A DNA stretch of 64,000 nt from Hesseltinella vesiculosa (Eukaryota > Mucoromycota > Mucoromycetes > Mucorales > Cunninghamellaceae): NCBI GenBank assembly GCA_002104935.1, contig MCGT01000016.1, positions 372,001 to 436,000 of the forward strand, read 5' to 3'. Positions 9,524 to 20,351 of the stretch are shown piece by piece. The position numbers and the translations under genes were made by a program. Below the pieces are notes generated by a model. The model was given only the letters and a program-made list of their open reading frames with translations, had not been told where the DNA came from and did no database searches. Positions within the stretch are counted from its first letter, which is position 1. Each line of letters begins with the position of its first letter.

Positions 9524-11720
9524 ATGATTGAGTATAAGCAAACACATAAGCAGCCCGGTTCACCGTCTGTGTTCAAGAGATTGAGCGAGAATCCCATTTT
9601 GCTGATGGTTGCCTTTTTTTCCTCGATCGGGGGCTTCTTGTTTGGCTGTAAGGCTGTCGTCGGCGGGACATTGGCTTCAAATCCACGTTTACTTATCCAC
9701 ATATATTACCACCTCTCGACGTAGACGATCAGGGAGTCATTTCGTCTATTCAAGAAATGGAGGTAAACAAAGATGCAAACTAGACATACATGAGCCCTTA
9801 TTTTATTTCTGCACAGTCATTTCGTGCTCGTTTTCCGATGACGAGCACCGAAAATGGCCTTGTGGTGTCTATCTTGGAGCTTGGTGCCTGGTTAGGCTGT
9901 ATGTGTGATTTTTTTTTTAAATATTTGCCTGCCCTCATGTACTCATCGTTTTCTTTAGCTTATTTTATTGGTGCCATTGCTGACAAGATCTCGAGGAAAT
10001 ACTCCATTTTGGTGGCGTTGGTTATATTTTTGATAGGAAGCGCTTTGGTAAAATGCAAAGAACGAGGGGTGAAATCATACAGCATTTCTCACACACACGT
10101 GTTATTATTATTATTATTATTTTTACACAACAGCAAACAGGTGCCCAGCAAGTGCTGCATTTGATCCTTGGACGGTTTATCGGAGGCGTCGGCATAGGCT
10201 CCCTTAGCTTACTGGGACCACTGTAACCTCACTCACTGAGAAAAAAAAAACCAAGGCTCACCTTTTTTTTTTTTCGTGCACTACCATAGATATCAAGCTG
10301 AGCTGTCCCCATGTGACATAAGAGGTAGTATTGTATCGATCTACACATTGTCCATCACTATTGGCGTGGCATGCTCATTCTGGGTAGATTACGGAGCGTC
10401 GTTTGCTGCAGGAGATGCGGCATGGCGTGTGCCATTAATGCTGCAGATCGCAGTTGGGGTTATCATGTTCATCGGCGTGTTTTTTTTACCATTTAGCCCT
10501 CGGTGGTTAATGCAGGCCGGTCGCGAAAAAGATGCTCACCTCGTGCTTGTGCGACTTCGAGGTCATGTTGACGTGGATAGTGAATGGAAGGAAATCAAAG
10601 CAATGACGGTGTTTGAACGTCAGATTGAAGAACAGCAGTTTTTGAAGTTCAAAATTAAAGAGGAGCTAGCCAACCGCAGCCACCTGCAATCAGCCAAACT
10701 CTGGTGCCAAAAAGAGTATCTACGCTATAGCAATGTTCTTCGTCAAGGCATGTGGAAGCGTGTCCTCGTTGGAAGTACCATCATGTTTTTTCAGCAAATG
10801 ATGGGCATCAATGCCGTGGTAAGTTTATGAGGCGAATGTGATTTTAGCAGATGATTGGAGTGCGACATTTTTTTTATAGATCTACTATGCTCCATTTATC
10901 ATCAATGGCGTAGGGATCACCGGAAGCTCTGTCAAACTGTTGGCAACCGGAGTGATCGGAGTTGTCATGGTCCTGTGCTGCATTCCTACCGTCCTACTAC
11001 TCGACCGGCTTGGCCGACGCTGGGTGTTACTGTTTGGTGGCACCATCATCACTTTGTCCATGCTCACGGTGGGGATCTTCAGCACACTTTTTTCCCAAAC
11101 TTGGCCCCAACATATGACTGAAGGATGGGCTTGCGTGGCTATCATCTACGTATATTGTGGTATCTTTGCCTTTAGCTGGGGACCTGTAGCATGGCTGATT
11201 CCTAGTGAAATATTTCCTCTGCGGGTGCGTGCTAAAGCCATGGCAATCACAAGCTCTAGTCATTGGGTAAAAAGCGTATACCTCTGTGGTGAATGACTAT
11301 TTTTTCCTGTGTGTCACAGCTCATGTTTATTATTTTGACAGATGAACAATTTCATCATTGGGTTCATCACTCCTTCTTTGTTGGAAAGGAGTCCTTCTGC
11401 AATGTACTACATGTTTGCTGGTTTTGGTGTCACAGCTGTTGCATTTGTTTACTTCTTCCTTCCTGGTAGGTCTCTGTGCAGCCTAAATCTGGGGAAACTG
11501 AGTTTGCCTACTTTTTTTTCTGAATAGAAACAAAAGGGGCTTCCCTGGAAGAAATCGACTTGGTAAGGCTAACTTGTGCAAAAAAGTATCAGCTCATCCA
11601 TTGTTTTTTCTAACCCAGCTTCTCGGTGGAGGCATGGCAAGAGAGGACGATGAGCTTCTGGAACAGATTCGAAGGCAGATTGACGACCTGGAAATAGCGC
11701 AAGGCTCTAGTAAAGCATAG
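9524..11720 (+). CDS. MFS sugar transporter, second of a tandem pair
   Basis: Ten exons (9524-9647, 9725-9762, 9817-9898, 9959-10047, 10134-10222, 10290-10818, 10880-11266, 11342-11465, 11528-11562, 11619-11720) also give exactly 532 aa. It aligns with the upstream gene almost residue for residue apart from the N-terminus: GYDQGVISSIQEME, GAIADKISRKYS, SPRWLMQAGREKDA, FFQQMMGINAVIYYAP, GPVAWLIPSEIFPLRVRAKAM and ETKGASLEEID. Seven introns are at the same positions and phases. Two extra introns interrupt it, before IYYAP and after LEEIDL. GYDQG and the IN in helix 7 are closer to the canonical motif than in the first gene. It probably transports a hexose across the plasma membrane. Confidence 0.93.
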
Positions 11721-14700
11721 GTTTCGGTTGAGTTTCGATGGCAATGGTATTAAGTGAATGCTACAAATGCCATCGTGCGTCTGGTTTGATATGCTCGTGG
11801 ACAATCGGCTCCTGGCTGAGCCAAAAGTCTACTGCAAATGATAATAAAAGACACATTTTGTTTTTATACACCTAAACGGAAGATTTAGACTTCGCTATCC
11901 CCTTCATCATCATCACAGTAATACTGAACGATATTTATATATAATTATTCCAGGATTTAAAGTGGCAATAAGGAGTGCCACCATCATGTCCCCTCTTTAC
12001 AGTGGGCAAGAGTGTGATAAAAAACCCCAGCCAATTAAAAATGATGACGCATCCTACTGTCGGCTAGTTTTTTTTTTTTTTCTCAGACGGTTTCGCGTTT
12101 TCCTTTTTACACTCATTCCAATGCCACTAACACATTTTGCAGCACCGGTACCCAGATTGAAAATATCCTGTCGTGCCTCATTGATTGATCGAAATGTAGT
12201 CGGTCTTCCTCGCCAGCGGCCCCAAGGATATGGCGAAGCGCCGATGACAGAGGAACATGATGGCCACGAAGTTGCAAGTGAAACCACGCACCCGATTTAA
12301 CATGTCAGGGCACCTCGGTCTGAAAAAAAAAATAGAATCCAGCCTCCGACAGCTTGGTCAGCAGTTTTTTTTTTTCTTGTCTCTCCTTGCTTTTATTCGT
12401 CCCTTGCCATGACGATTGAAGTGTTTTAATTCAAACGCTTAGAATACGAGCGCATCGATGAATGTAGTTAACAGGATGAAGAAGACACTTGATATTTGCC
12501 CCTTTGTAGCGCCGAAAAGACAACGAACTGGGAGGTCACGCTCGACAACCAAAAGGAAACAAAATGTCGACGGGAAAAAGATGAAGCAAGGGGCACGCGA
12601 TGAATTCAATGCCAGTGTGAATCAACACCGGGAGGATCAACGTCCAATGACGTCCATACCCAACGTGCATGGCAGTCGGCAGCGATCTTTGACAAAGCTG
12701 GCGAAACAGAAGCCGCCGACGCTCGCCAGAACCACGCTCGTCAAGCCACCTGTGTCTGTACCACAAGGACCGACAACGAGCCCACAGCAAATCAACACTC
12801 GGTGGTGTTACCAAGTCATCTACTCTGAAGCACAGACCGAAAAACCTTGTCAAGCATCTGGACTCAACCAGTTCCAAAAAAAACACCAAGACGAACCTTA
12901 TTGAAGCAGTCGAAAAGTGGTGGACTTCAACACTGATAGGACGATCAAGGCACACTTGTTCCAAGTTTCCTCACCACCCAACTTCGTCAGCCTCAACCCT
13001 CCCTGGCTGCCGCCATTATTACGCAAATCTTCGTCACATCGACCTTTCAGCTGCTTCTGGGAAAGCTCACCATCAAAACCACGTTGACAGCTGATTTTCG
13101 TGCCAGGCTCGAAACAAGCTTTCAGCAATGCCAAGGTAAAAAGGGTGGTATGCTCCGCCCTGGAACCCACGTTTCTTTTCGTAGCAGCTGTCTATGCAAT
13201 GGACGACAATGACAGGCCCGTCCCTTTTGTGATCCAGTCATGGGGTGTTTTCACACGACATGGACGTCCATGCTGATGATTTGGCAACTAGCTATAAGAC
13301 CGCCTCTGGCCCCGGCCGCGACAACAGCAGATGAGCTGCAAACGAGACGTGGCCCTTCCATGACTCCTCGCCCGCCCATCGTATCACCAGACAGATGGTA
13401 GTTGCAATAGCGACACCAACAAGTGATGGGCGCCCAACCATTCTCCTTGCCATCCAAACGTCTTCCTCCGTGCACATAGCGATCCGTCATCCGCAACCAG
13501 CCCCAGCCATGGCCTATCTGTGTCAATTTCAGTGGCAAACACAGCAGCCAACATCGCGATTGCCATCGGTGCAACCAGCGCATGACGTTATCCCAGCCAG
13601 CTCTTGGCTCCAGCCCATCCATCTCAGCGACCTGCTGCCACCATCCAAACATCGCCCCCACCAACACAACCTCCTTCGTCTGTGACCAGTGAGATCGCGG
13701 TCACCAAAAAGTAAGTGCCTGGCTTATCGTTTTCATGCTTAAATCCAACGCTTTTCAAGACATGCTGATGATGCTTTTTTTTTAGTCCTTGGCACCCCCT
13801 TCCCTGTGCCCCAGAAATCGATCGATGGTGCTGCGCGGAGGTTGAATTTGACCACCCGTTTTTCTTTTTCGTTTTGAAAATAAACAAGTCCATCCAGCAC
13901 CTGCGTGATGAATCCCGTCTCCTTTACCCCGCTACCCTCTAATCATACTCCTCGCCCCATCTTTGCCTTGACCTCTTACATAGTTACCGTCACTGCCAAA
14001 TAAAATTTCTGATCGCCTCGATCTCAAAAAAAAAAAAAAAAATCGTTTTGAAAACAAAAAAGCAAATGCTGCACAGCACTTTTGAGCTATCATATCAATC
14101 TGACATGAAGTGAAGGTAGGAAAATGTATGGGCGTTCTCCCAGCATTTTTTTTTTGGAAGTATCTCTTCTCTTGGCCTGGAAAAAAAAGTCAAAATATCA
14201 CTTTTTTTTTCCTCTTCAGATGGCACCATTGGAAAGCTACCCTTCCCAGCTATCTATAGAACCAAAGATCATGAAAAAAGGAGAAATATTGAGGGTGATA
14301 TGGGAGAATCAGTATCAGGGAACGGATAAGGTTGGCGTGGGCGGGCAAGGTCAAGTAAAAAAAAAATGAAACTCTCATCCCCCATGAAACTGCTAACTTT
14401 GGGTGGAGGGGGACGTTGGTGTCGGTAATAGGCTGTGCGCATGGATCCAACCAACGCTCACTGGCAAATTTGGCCTGTTGATAGCCGCTAGTCAAGTCCC
14501 TAGCGAGAGGTACGAATACGAAGAAAGTCCTAGCAAGTAGGCCAGGGTCTGGGATACAGAAGTAAGCAATGTAACAAGATGATCGCCCCATCATCAAGAA
14601 AAAGAGGGAATAGGTGGTCTAGAGCGAGACACCATTGTGGAGAAACCCCTGTCAAGAGGATAAAGTCCCCACCAAGAGGGCGGAGGCAAGCTGGCAGTGG

Positions 14701-16746
14701 ATCCTTTACTGACTTCTGGCGTACTATCCTCGCCTCGTAGCCAGCGGTGGTGCTTGTTTGGTTGGTGTGAAGGGTAAGAAACAAGAAAAAAAAACTCTCA
14801 TTGCCCACATCATCCCTTTTCCCTTCCCACCCTTCATGATCAAAAAAAAGGAAAGAAAGAGAAGCACGCTTGTTGCCTCGTTGCCATCCTGATTGCCCTG
14901 TTGCCTCGTTGCCACTTTTACAGTTCTCTTTGCCATCACCCTTCCCCTTTCCTTCCTTTCCTCCCCTTACTGCTTCAAGCGAGATAAGCAGTACTACGAT
15001 ATGACCAAGTGTGAAAGGTACATCTCGAGACAAATGGGGATCTGTGACATCTCTGAGGTCAATGCCGGTGAGGTGGTGATGAACCATTTGATGGATGAGG
15101 AGAAATGACACTGCGTCTGCCGATTATTGGTGAAAAGTAGCGCAAAAGGTGCAGATCAGAAATTTGTCTCAGGCTAAATTGTAACAGAAAGAGAGTGAAG
15201 AAGTGGCAAGTGCACTAGACGACGAATGTAAAGGATTTTAATGTGCTCATGTGGTGCGCATCGAGTTTCCATTCTTGAATGCTTGGAAAAAGCCGTGCTC
15301 TTTCCCTGACGAGTAAATTGCTGCCCATGGTATAGACGCCCTTGCCTACCCAGTGGTTTCCTTGTGAAGCTGAACACGCTCGCTGACAAAATCCATTGGT
15401 CACGCTGGAGGGGTCTGGCTGTCGTGGGGAGCCAGTGATGGTAACGTGGTGTATGGGGGCGGCAGGTTTAGCGACACAGATTCTCTTTGCCTTTCTTAGA
15501 GTGTCATGAGGATAGAACGTGCAGCATCGAGCTTTTCTTCCACTCGCTGCCTCGCAGTGCTGTCACTCACGTCCTGCGTTAGACAACGGCGGCAGTATTG
15601 GTAGGCCTTGATTCAGAGGACGAGCGGCAAGCGATCGATGACGCCCAGATAAAAAAGCAGACAGGGTCGCAAGCGGCAGCAAAGGGAGAGCCTCAAGGCT
15701 GTTGCTGACAGATTTGGCGTCGATGAGATAGCCCATTTCTGCCCAAACCTCTTTTCGGTGATCGAGCATAAAGGGATGGCGTCGAGATGGCTTGCAATGT
15801 GAAGAGATGTTGTACATAATGCTGGATATAACGATGATCAGGACGACAGGTATGGACTTCATGGGCTTGTAGATCACGTCTGCGATCTTTCCCCTTCTTG
15901 TCTTCGTTGGCCATGGCTGGAAGATGTCATGCACACTTGGTTCTTTTTTTTAACAACATTAGATCATTACCAGGTAAGCAATGCATTGCCAATTCGAAGT
16001 GGGCAAGGTCTGCCGCTTGTTCTGCCATGAGTGAAGAAAAAAAAAAGTGAAAGTGAAAAAAAAACCAGCCAACTCATGCTTTCGCTTTTTGTGTAACCGT
16101 TGTCATCCAAAGCCTGTAACCAATAGCAGCAGCCTACTGACTCGCCCACTTTTTGAAAGTGGAGTAGCGACAGCAAAGGCGCTCTGTTTTCCTATTCATG
16201 TTCTCTTTTTCTCTTTGCCAATCTGAAAAAGCAGTCATTTTCTGCAGAGCATTTCAATACCAATGAACCGGTGTAAAATTTCGCATGGGTAGAAAGCGAA
16301 CTGCAGTTGTTGCTCGGATCGCTTGTGGACCCCCAGGCGGTTTGAACAAAAACCACAGTGCCAAAATTGTTAAGTTCATCCCCGCCAAATTTGGCATGCG
16401 AGTGCAAAATGTGAGAGATGACTCTGAGGCCGTTGAGAGAAATACTTTCTCGCATACTTGTCCTATGGTTTAGTGGTTCCTCCGATTGGTTCACCCGCTG
16501 CTGTGTGGCATTTGGAGGCTCGCCAAGGCGTCAAGGCTCGGTTTTTGGATTTTTTTCAAACACCTCGCGAGTGTGATCGCCCACTTTTTTTTACAGCAGG
16601 ACCATTGTTACTACTAAGGACCCATCCCTAACGTACAATAATGTTTACATGGAAATGCAAAAGATCTGCATGAAGAGGTATATTGAAAAAAAAAGGAGAG
16701 AGAGAGAGAGAAAGAGATTACAGATTCGGATTGGGGGAGAAATAGC
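11721..16746. other. Gene-poor region
   Basis: No spliced or unspliced reading frame here could be matched to a known family. Short ORFs exist on both strands, many antisense to one another, and none extends through good splice sites into a longer product. From about 12.4 to 16.2 kb the sequence is less T-rich than the surrounding introns and flanks, so it could be old mobile-element sequence. This is an impression, not a measured composition. Confidence 0.45.
12458..12904 (+). other. 148-codon ORF of uncertain status
   Basis: The open frame begins MNVVNRMKKTLDICPF and encodes a basic, Gln/Pro/Thr-rich product with no recognised domain. The same frame stays open after the stop, from 12905 to 13089, which could mean a decayed longer gene. 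The overlapping minus-strand ORF (12536-12964) is equally anonymous. I would not call this a gene without transcript evidence. Confidence 0.2.
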
Positions 16747-18616
16747 CTAAGGCTCGGCTGGTGCTGGTTCAGGAGGGGTGGATTCCAGGGAAGCTGCGGC
16801 AGAAGCCAATAGTTCATTAATATTGACGACACCAAAACCAGTGCTGATGGGCTGAGAGGCTGGCAAAGGATCCTTGAGTTTCTTGGTGGAAGGGTCGACA
16901 GCATCAATGACAGGCTGGGCAAGATCCCAGGCGTGATCGGTGATGTGTTCGGAGGTAGCCAGGGCCATGTCGCCTAGGCCAATGTCTTGGTAGAATCGCC
17001 ATAAGCTCTTCAAATACGCTTCGCCGGTGTCGTCTCCATACATGGCGTAGACACGGTGTGCAGTATCAGGATGGTAAAACATAGCAGGGGTACCAGTACC
17101 AAGGGTGGTGAAAGGAAACGGACCGAAATCGCTAAACATGCTTGATTGCACAAAATGGCGATGGCTGTGCCATTCGTCATGGTAACCGCGGCTGAAGGAG
17201 TAAAATGCGGATGGTAAGGCTTGTGGGTTGAGTATGGTGATCCTGGGTTGTTCGTGGAACTGCGGTCCAGGAGGAAGGATGGCATAGACGTCGACGGCTA
17301 TACAGGTGGGTGGGAAATAAAAAAAAAAAAAAAAGAGATGAGGCTTTTGGTTTCTTTCTCTCAGTCGGTGCTCATGCTCTCTTACCACCAGGGACGGCTT
17401 GTATGGATCCGTCGGATGAGTATGTGACGCCGGCATCGGCATGCTTTTTCTTTTTTTTCTTGCTGGAAGGCCGGTGGGAGGGATCGAGGCTGGGTTCACG
17501 GGTGGTGCGCTCGGACTCGGTTTTGATCAGAACAGTGGAGAATTTGCGGAAGGGAGGGGAAGGACCGTCGAGGGACATGATGTCAACTTCTTCTTCTTTG
17601 ACAGACTTCCTTCGCCAAGAGCTTGAGGGTGAGGTCAGAGGGTGGGTGGAGGAGGCATAGGAGGCAGGGATCAAGAAATGAGTAGATGTTGACGACGGAG
17701 GTGGAGGTGATTCTTCGAGGATCTGTTTTTCCATGCGCTGGATGGCTTTGAGGCCAAAGGACTGAAGCTTTTCGGCACTCTTCCAATAAACGGTATCGGG
17801 GGCATTGTAGAGCTTTGCATTGTTGACGATGAGTGAAAAGTCGGACTGGAAGTCTTGAGTAGAATGGTACTTGTCGGCAGCCAGGTTTTTTTTCATGGTG
17901 GAGAAGTCCATGGGGCGCTTGACGACGGTGAGATAATCTTTGACAATGGCGGTATTGACGGGCTCGATAAAAAAGCCATAGGCGTCCTTTCTGTGGAAGG
18001 AAAAAAGGCAGAAAAGTGGGTCAGCCAGTGTGTAGGGATGGGAAGGATAAACATACTTGATCAAAGCATCCAAGGTCTTGCCACAAATCACTTTGAAGTC
18101 TTTTTTTCTTTCCTTGTCCGAAGCAGCAGCAGCCCGGTGAGCAGCCACGGTGGCAGCACGGGCGACAGCCTTGTTGGTTGGTCGACCACGTTTCTTGGGT
18201 TTGCTGGACTGAGACTTTGCCTTGCGCTTTTTTGCGTGCTTGGAGGTGGAGCTGGTGGTGTGGTTGGTGGCAGTAGAAGAGGTGGATTGGCGTCGGTGAG
18301 TATCGACGCTTTCATTATCATCGTCATCAAAGTCATCTTCGTACTCAAAGTCGTCATCGTCATCTATCGGCTGCGAGTCGTCTTGGCTATTATTATAGTC
18401 TTGGTCTTGTTGTAGTAGAGCAAAAGGCCGTTTGCCGCCTATTTGCATTCGCTGGCTATTGTCGTCATGATGACTGGCTTCATGTTTATTTTTCCGTTGG
18501 TGCTGGTCATTGGATGATATATCTTGGGGAGGTTGAACTGGCAGCCGAAGTTTTAACTTAATGCGTGGTAAATTATCGGATGAAGAGTGAGAAGAGCCGT
18601 TGGATGTTGCTGGCAT
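16747..18616 (-). CDS. Bromodomain protein of the BRD7/BRD9 type
   Basis: Three exons (18616-18057, 17990-17386, 17297-16747) give 571 aa. The start chosen is MPATSNG; upstream in-frame codons are a poly-Phe stretch from a T run. The first ~150 residues are disordered and acidic (DDDDDFEYEDDF) followed by a nuclear-localisation-like stretch (KHAKKRKAKSQSSKPKKRGR). A bromodomain spans about residues 165-305: KDAYGFFIEPVN (ZA loop), KRPMDFSTMKKNL, then IVNNAKLYNAPDT with the acetyl-lysine-binding Asn. The C-terminal 180 residues (ITILNPQALPS ... FGPFPFTTLG ... LKSLWRFYQDIGLGD) resemble the conserved region after the bromodomain of BRD7/BRD9, subunits of SWI/SNF-type remodelers. Role in such a complex is inferred. 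The gene is divergent from RPS13, 458 bp away. Confidence 0.85.
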
Positions 18617-18721
18617 AGAAATAAAAAAAAAAATCAACGAATACAAAGGGAAAAAAAAAAAAAAAAGAGTGGATGAGAAAGAGGCGGAGGCCCTTGTTTT
18701 CTGTACTTGGAAAAAAAGGCG

Positions 18722-18730
18722 TGATTGGCT
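18722..18730. promoter_or_regulatory. CCAAT box in the BRD / RPS13 divergent promoter
   Basis: TGATTGGCT lies between the two divergent start codons (18616 minus, 19074 plus). A second CCATTGGCC-like element is at about 18955, closer to RPS13. Confidence 0.4.
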
Positions 18731-19073
18731 CATCACTCGTGCACTTGTGGCTTGATTTCCTTCATCACCATTTTCACGTTTTTTCAAAATTTGTTGTTGA
18801 ACATTGTTGTGATTCATATCATGCAAGACGACGCCTGCTAATGTCAAGACGACAAACGATTTGCCGGATGGTGGCTACCCATTTTTTCAGCTGGAGAAGG
18901 CATGGCCAAGAAAAGGAAACGCTGTCACTAAAAAAAAATTTCTCCAAGTTGCCCATTGGCCGCTGGGAAAGAAAAACAAAAAGGCTATAAAGGCTGAAGT
19001 AAAAAAAAATTTTTTTGGAGTTCCTTTTTTCTTTCTTTCTCTCTCTCTCTTTTTTCATAAATACTTAGTCAAC

Positions 19074-19683
19074 ATGGGTCGTATGCACACTCCTGGTAAG
19101 GGTATCTCTAGCAGTGCCCTCCCCTACCGCCGCACTCCTCCTTCCTGGGTCAAGACCTCTCCCGAAGAAGTTGTCGATATGATCTGCAAGAACGCTAAGA
19201 AGGGTTTGTCTCCTGCCCAAATTGGTGTTGTCCTCCGTGACTCCCATGGTATTCCCCAAGTCAAGGGTGTGACTGGTAACAAGATCCTCCGTATCTTGAA
19301 GTCCAACGGTCTTGCTCCTGAAATCCCTGAAGATTTGTACCACTTGATCAAGAAGGCTGTCTCCATCCGCAAGCACTTGGAACGCAACCGCAAGGACAAG
19401 GGCTCCAAGTACCGTTTGATTCTCATTGAATCCCGTATTCACCGTCTTGCCCGTTACTACAAGACCTCTGGCCAACTTCCTCCTAACTGGAAATAGTATC
19501 CTTTTTATCATTCATCTTCTATTGTTTGGGCTTCGGTTATTTTTTATACTTGCTATATTAGACATTACTGCCACAGAGTCGTCCTTTCCTTAAAGGATGG
19601 CTTGGGTAACTGTCGTTCATCCTTAACTGCTGCTTTTTTTTTCTTCTAGCGAATCCGCCACTGCCTCCACCATGGTCGCTTAA
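19074..19683 (+). CDS. RPS13: 40S ribosomal protein S13 (uS15)
   Basis: Two exons (19074-19495, 19650-19683) give 151 aa, the usual eukaryotic length. The sequence is unmistakable: [84 protein letters not shown]. Unspliced reading stops right after NWK. Splicing the 154-bp intron restores the universal tail, here [11 protein letters not shown], which fixes both splice sites. That intron starts GTATCCTTT and contains TCCTTAAC near its 3' end, the consensus of a U12-type GT-AG intron. The protein sits in the small-subunit body near h22 of 18S rRNA and is essential. Codon use is biased to C-ending codons, fitting high expression. Confidence 0.98.
19496..19649 (+). other. U12-type (minor spliceosome) GT-AG intron in RPS13
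   Basis: The donor is GTATCCTTT, a perfect U12 5' splice site, directly after the second base of the Tyr codon. TCCTTAAC at 19620-19627 is a perfect U12 branch element. The acceptor is TTCTTCTAG. The branch A is about 23 nt from the acceptor, slightly longer than usual for this class. Confidence 0.75.
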
Positions 19684-20351
19684 AGGAACTACCAAGAAAA
19701 CCATTGATGTGGAATGTCATTGTTATTTTGCATTGGCATGTTCTCGACACAATTTTTCTTCACTGTTCCTCCACTTTGGCTCAAGTCTTCCTCCTTTGTG
19801 TGTGTATATGAAAAAAAAGATTGTTTTTTTCTTTTTGGCCCCTATTGTCATGTACCTGTCAACAAATAAACCACAAGGATTTTTTTATTCGGGTGGGGTT
19901 TGGACTGGGGAGAGGGCGGGATCACTGCAGATTGACTAAATGATGATACTATGCATTTTAACGCTCGATCAAGGTTCACACACCTTAATGAGGGGTTATA
20001 TTTTGTCTTTACACTGTCTGACTAGTCAATCTTGCTTTTTGTTTGTCACATGGGAGTCCAGATCTCCAAACTGAAAAAAAATAAAAAAAATAAAAAAAGA
20101 AATGGATTCACGAACCATCATCCTTTTGCCACCTGGTCTTCCTTGACGGATCGTTGCTGTCATTTGTTTATTCATTTACCCTTGGCTTCCTCGGTTGACA
20201 TGGTAAAACAAAGCAAGTGATATTAGTTAACATTGTTGCACAAAAAAACGTAATTTTCAATTAAAGCGGTGGGATGAAAAAAACGTGATTCCCACTTTTC
20301 TTTCACTCCTTTTTCCTTTGTCCAATTTATTTTCTTTATTTTTGATCTTCA
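19684..20351. other. Intergenic, no gene seen
   Basis: RPS13 3' region, with TCAACAAATAAACC near 19859 offering an AATAAA signal, and the promoter of the next gene. Only short low-complexity ORFs are present. Confidence 0.6.

Noticed and set aside
12536..12964. 142-codon minus ORF
   Set aside because: Overlaps another anonymous ORF on the plus strand; no domain, no splice continuation.
13251..13685. ORFs of 96 (plus) and 138 (minus) codons
   Set aside because: Mutually antisense, low-information translations without family resemblance.
16285..16473. Short plus ORF resembling a coding fragment (GRKRTAVVARIACGPPGG)
   Set aside because: Only 62 codons, no extension by splicing, and antisense to an equally anonymous minus ORF.
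18861..19073. N-terminal extension of RPS13
   Set aside because: The frame is open upstream by chance, but uS15 starts MGRMH at 19074.
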